From Pseudomonas putida (lineage in GTDB: Bacteria; Pseudomonadota; Gammaproteobacteria; Pseudomonadales; Pseudomonadaceae), in NCBI RefSeq assembly GCF_004357765.1, contig NZ_SMTE01000005.1, positions 248,001-312,000 of the forward strand: a DNA stretch of 64,000 nt, given 5' to 3'. Below the pieces are notes generated by a model. That model was given only the letters and a program-made list of their open reading frames with translations. It did no database searches and was not told the origin of the DNA. Made by a program: the position numbers and the translations under genes. This document shows positions 62,630 through 64,000 of this stretch, one piece after another; the first letter of the stretch is position 1; each line of letters opens with the position of its first letter.

Positions 62630-63110
62630 GGTGCCCCTCGATCCAGCGGCGACTGGCACTGAACAGCGCGCTTGCCTGCTGCGCATCCAGTGCCCGCACG
62701 GCGGCATCGGGGGCATAGGCCAGCGTGTGCAGGGCATCGGCGAAGTTGGCCGGCAACGGCTGGGGGGCGCGCAGGTCAAGAAAGGCTTGCCAGGACGCAC
62801 CGGACAGGCTGGCCGCCGTAGGCGCAGCCGGCATCGACAAGGCCACGCGCTTGAGCAGTTCGGGCAGCTCGCGCAGGGCAGCCAGGCGCTGTTCACCCTG
62901 GCTCGCGGCCAGCGCATCGAGCCGGGCCAGCGCCTCGCGCCGGTATTGGTCACGCCGCCACTGGCGCCAGCGCAACGCCGCCCACAGGCTGACCAGCGCT
63001 AGCAGCAAAATGGCGAGTGCCAACCAGGCCCAGGTCTGCGGCAGATAGCTGAACGGCGGCACTCCGGGAGTCAGTTCGCGAAGCTGGTCGATGGACGGCG
63101 CAGTGTTCAT
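62616..63110 (-). CDS. DUF4381 membrane protein of the Bat operon
   Basis: A 164-residue protein with one membrane helix (about 27-46, TWAWLALAILLLALVSLWAAL), preceded by PGVPPFSYLPQ and followed by a basic linker (RWRQWRRDQYRREALARLDAL) and a helical cytoplasmic domain. This is DUF4381, found between the DUF58 and vWA genes in gammaproteobacterial Bat operons. Function unknown. Four-base ATGA overlap with the DUF58 gene upstream. Confidence 0.88.
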   Translation of the reverse strand: MNTAPSIDQLRELTPGVPPFSYLPQTWAWLALAILLLALVSLWAALRWRQWRRDQYRREALARLDALAASQGEQRLAALRELPELLKRVALSMPAAPTAASLSGASWQAFLDLRAPQPLPANFADALHTLAYAPDAAVRALDAQQASALFSASRRWIEGHHVAV

Positions 63111-64000
63111 CGGGGCACCTGGGCCAGGCGACCCAGCTCACGACGCAACTGGTCAAGGCTGTCGTCGCCGGTGCTGATCAACATCAGCGGAACCTGGCTG
63201 CGGCGCAGCAGGTCGGCCACATCTTGCAAGCGCCCGGCCAGAAATTCGCCCAAGGGTTGGTTGATGCGCCGCTGGCCAACCTCCAGCTCCACCTGCACAG
63301 CGCCCTGGGTGACGTTCAGGCGGCCCTTGTCCGGCACCTGCAGGGCGATCGGGTCGAACACCTGAATCGCGATCACATCATTGTGCTGGCTCAGCTGGCG
63401 CAACAATGGCAAGGTCTCGGGCGTGATGCCGGCAAAATCGCTGATGATGCAGATCAGGTGGTCGTGGCCGGCACTGGCAGCGCAGCTGCGCAGCACCTTG
63501 TCCAGCTGGGCATCGTTCTCCTGATCGGCGGTATAGGCGGACAACCGGTGGTTGGCCTTGATCACGGCACTGCACAACGCCTCGACCCGCGCCCGGCTGC
63601 GCAGCGGTCGAACATACTGCACCTGCCGGCCGTCAAAGACCATGCCGCCCACGCGGTCACCGGCATGGAAGGCCATCCAGGCACAGATCGCCGCCAGCTG
63701 CGCGGCGCTGACCGATTTGAAGTAGCGCCGGGAGCCGAAGTACATGCTCATGCGCTGATCCACCAACACCAGGGTGGGCCGGTCGCGCTCCTCGGTGAAG
63801 GTGCGCACGAACGGTTTGCCATAGCGCAGTGATGCCCGCCAGTCGAGGTGGCGCAAGTCGTCGCCGGGCAGGTAATGGCGCAGCTCGTCAAAACTCAACC
63901 CACGCCCGCGCAGGCGCGAGGCGTGGTTGCCGGAGAGGATGCTCGACAGCGGCTGGCGGGCCACGAAGCTCAGGCCCCGAGCACGCGCCTCCAACGCCAT
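63107..64000 (-). CDS. DUF58 protein of the MoxR/Bat operon, probably truncated at the window edge
   Basis: At least 297 residues of a DUF58 protein. GNHASRLRGRGLSFDELRHYLPGDDLRHLDWRASLRYGKPFVRTFTEERDRPTLVLVDQRMSMYFGS contains the family core, with the vWA-like DQRMSM. The last visible codon is ATG at 63998-64000, but family members usually have about 15-20 more residues before LEARARGLSF, so the real start probably lies beyond the window. A moxR ATPase gene is expected immediately upstream, outside the window. Confidence 0.88.
   Translation of the reverse strand: MALEARARGLSFVARQPLSSILSGNHASRLRGRGLSFDELRHYLPGDDLRHLDWRASLRYGKPFVRTFTEERDRPTLVLVDQRMSMYFGSRRYFKSVSAAQLAAICAWMAFHAGDRVGGMVFDGRQVQYVRPLRSRARVEALCSAVIKANHRLSAYTADQENDAQLDKVLRSCAASAGHDHLICIISDFAGITPETLPLLRQLSQHNDVIAIQVFDPIALQVPDKGRLNVTQGAVQVELEVGQRRINQPLGEFLAGRLQDVADLLRRSQVPLMLISTGDDSLDQLRRELGRLAQVPR

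Overview
The window looks like chromosome of a Pseudomonas of the P. putida group. It is GC-rich and densely coded with short intergenic gaps. It carries the group's characteristic inverted REP elements (core resembling CGCGGGNNNNCCCGC) at four places. Its catabolic genes are typical of that group: creatinase, bifunctional 3-dehydroshikimate dehydratase QuiC, L-DOPA/aromatic amino acid decarboxylase, and the ech-vdh-fcs-thiolase-acyl-CoA dehydrogenase ferulate cluster with a MarR regulator. I see no rRNA, tRNA, CRISPR array, insertion sequence, phage or plasmid gene.

Layout. 1-6.4 kb: a partial YeiH-type membrane protein, a PpnN nucleosidase, a membrane diguanylate cyclase and a PssA phosphatidylserine synthase. 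5.4-9.1 kb: a creatine module (GlxA/AraC regulator, MFS symporter, creatinase). 9.3-17.4 kb: KatG, an EamA transporter, an aldo/keto reductase, a PAS-PAS-GGDEF-EAL protein, a PLDc_N mini-protein and a second GlxA-type regulator. 17.5-23.4 kb: a quinate/shikimate module (TetR, QuiC, MHS-type MFS) and the DOPA decarboxylase. 23.6-29.2 kb: LysR, a YebC paralogue, then a putative aminophosphonate module (FAD oxidoreductase, OPA-type transporter, divergent LysR). 29.4-33.6 kb: Tam, a tiny membrane protein, an APC permease and a divergent MocR regulator. 33.6-47.2 kb: a large hydroxycinnamate/aryl-sulfate region made of an aromatic-acid MFS, an AlgE-like porin, a secreted arylsulfatase with its own formylglycine-generating enzyme (FGE), acyl-CoA dehydrogenase, thiolase, Fcs, Vdh, Ech and the MarR regulator. 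47.3-56 kb: assorted genes (small membrane protein, SDR, AAA ATPase, lipoprotein, AraC, MscS channel, MFS-SpeE-like fusion). 56-64 kb: a second secreted sulfatase, a secreted HAD phosphatase and a tightly overlapping MoxR-associated Bat operon (DUF58, DUF4381, BatA, BatB/C, BatD) running off the right edge.

How the parts work together. Several modules feed aromatic acids toward protocatechuate: quinate/shikimate through QuiC, and ferulate/coumarate through Fcs-Ech-Vdh. The start regions of six catabolic, uptake or sulfatase genes carry AAnAAnAA motifs next to the ribosome binding site, as expected for Crc/Hfq catabolite repression. The most interesting proposal is that the Cys-type arylsulfatase and a signal-peptide-bearing FGE, placed between the porin/MFS and the ferulate operon and sharing sequence elements with them, extend the ferulate pathway to sulfated phenolics. 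Maturation would then occur outside the cytoplasm.
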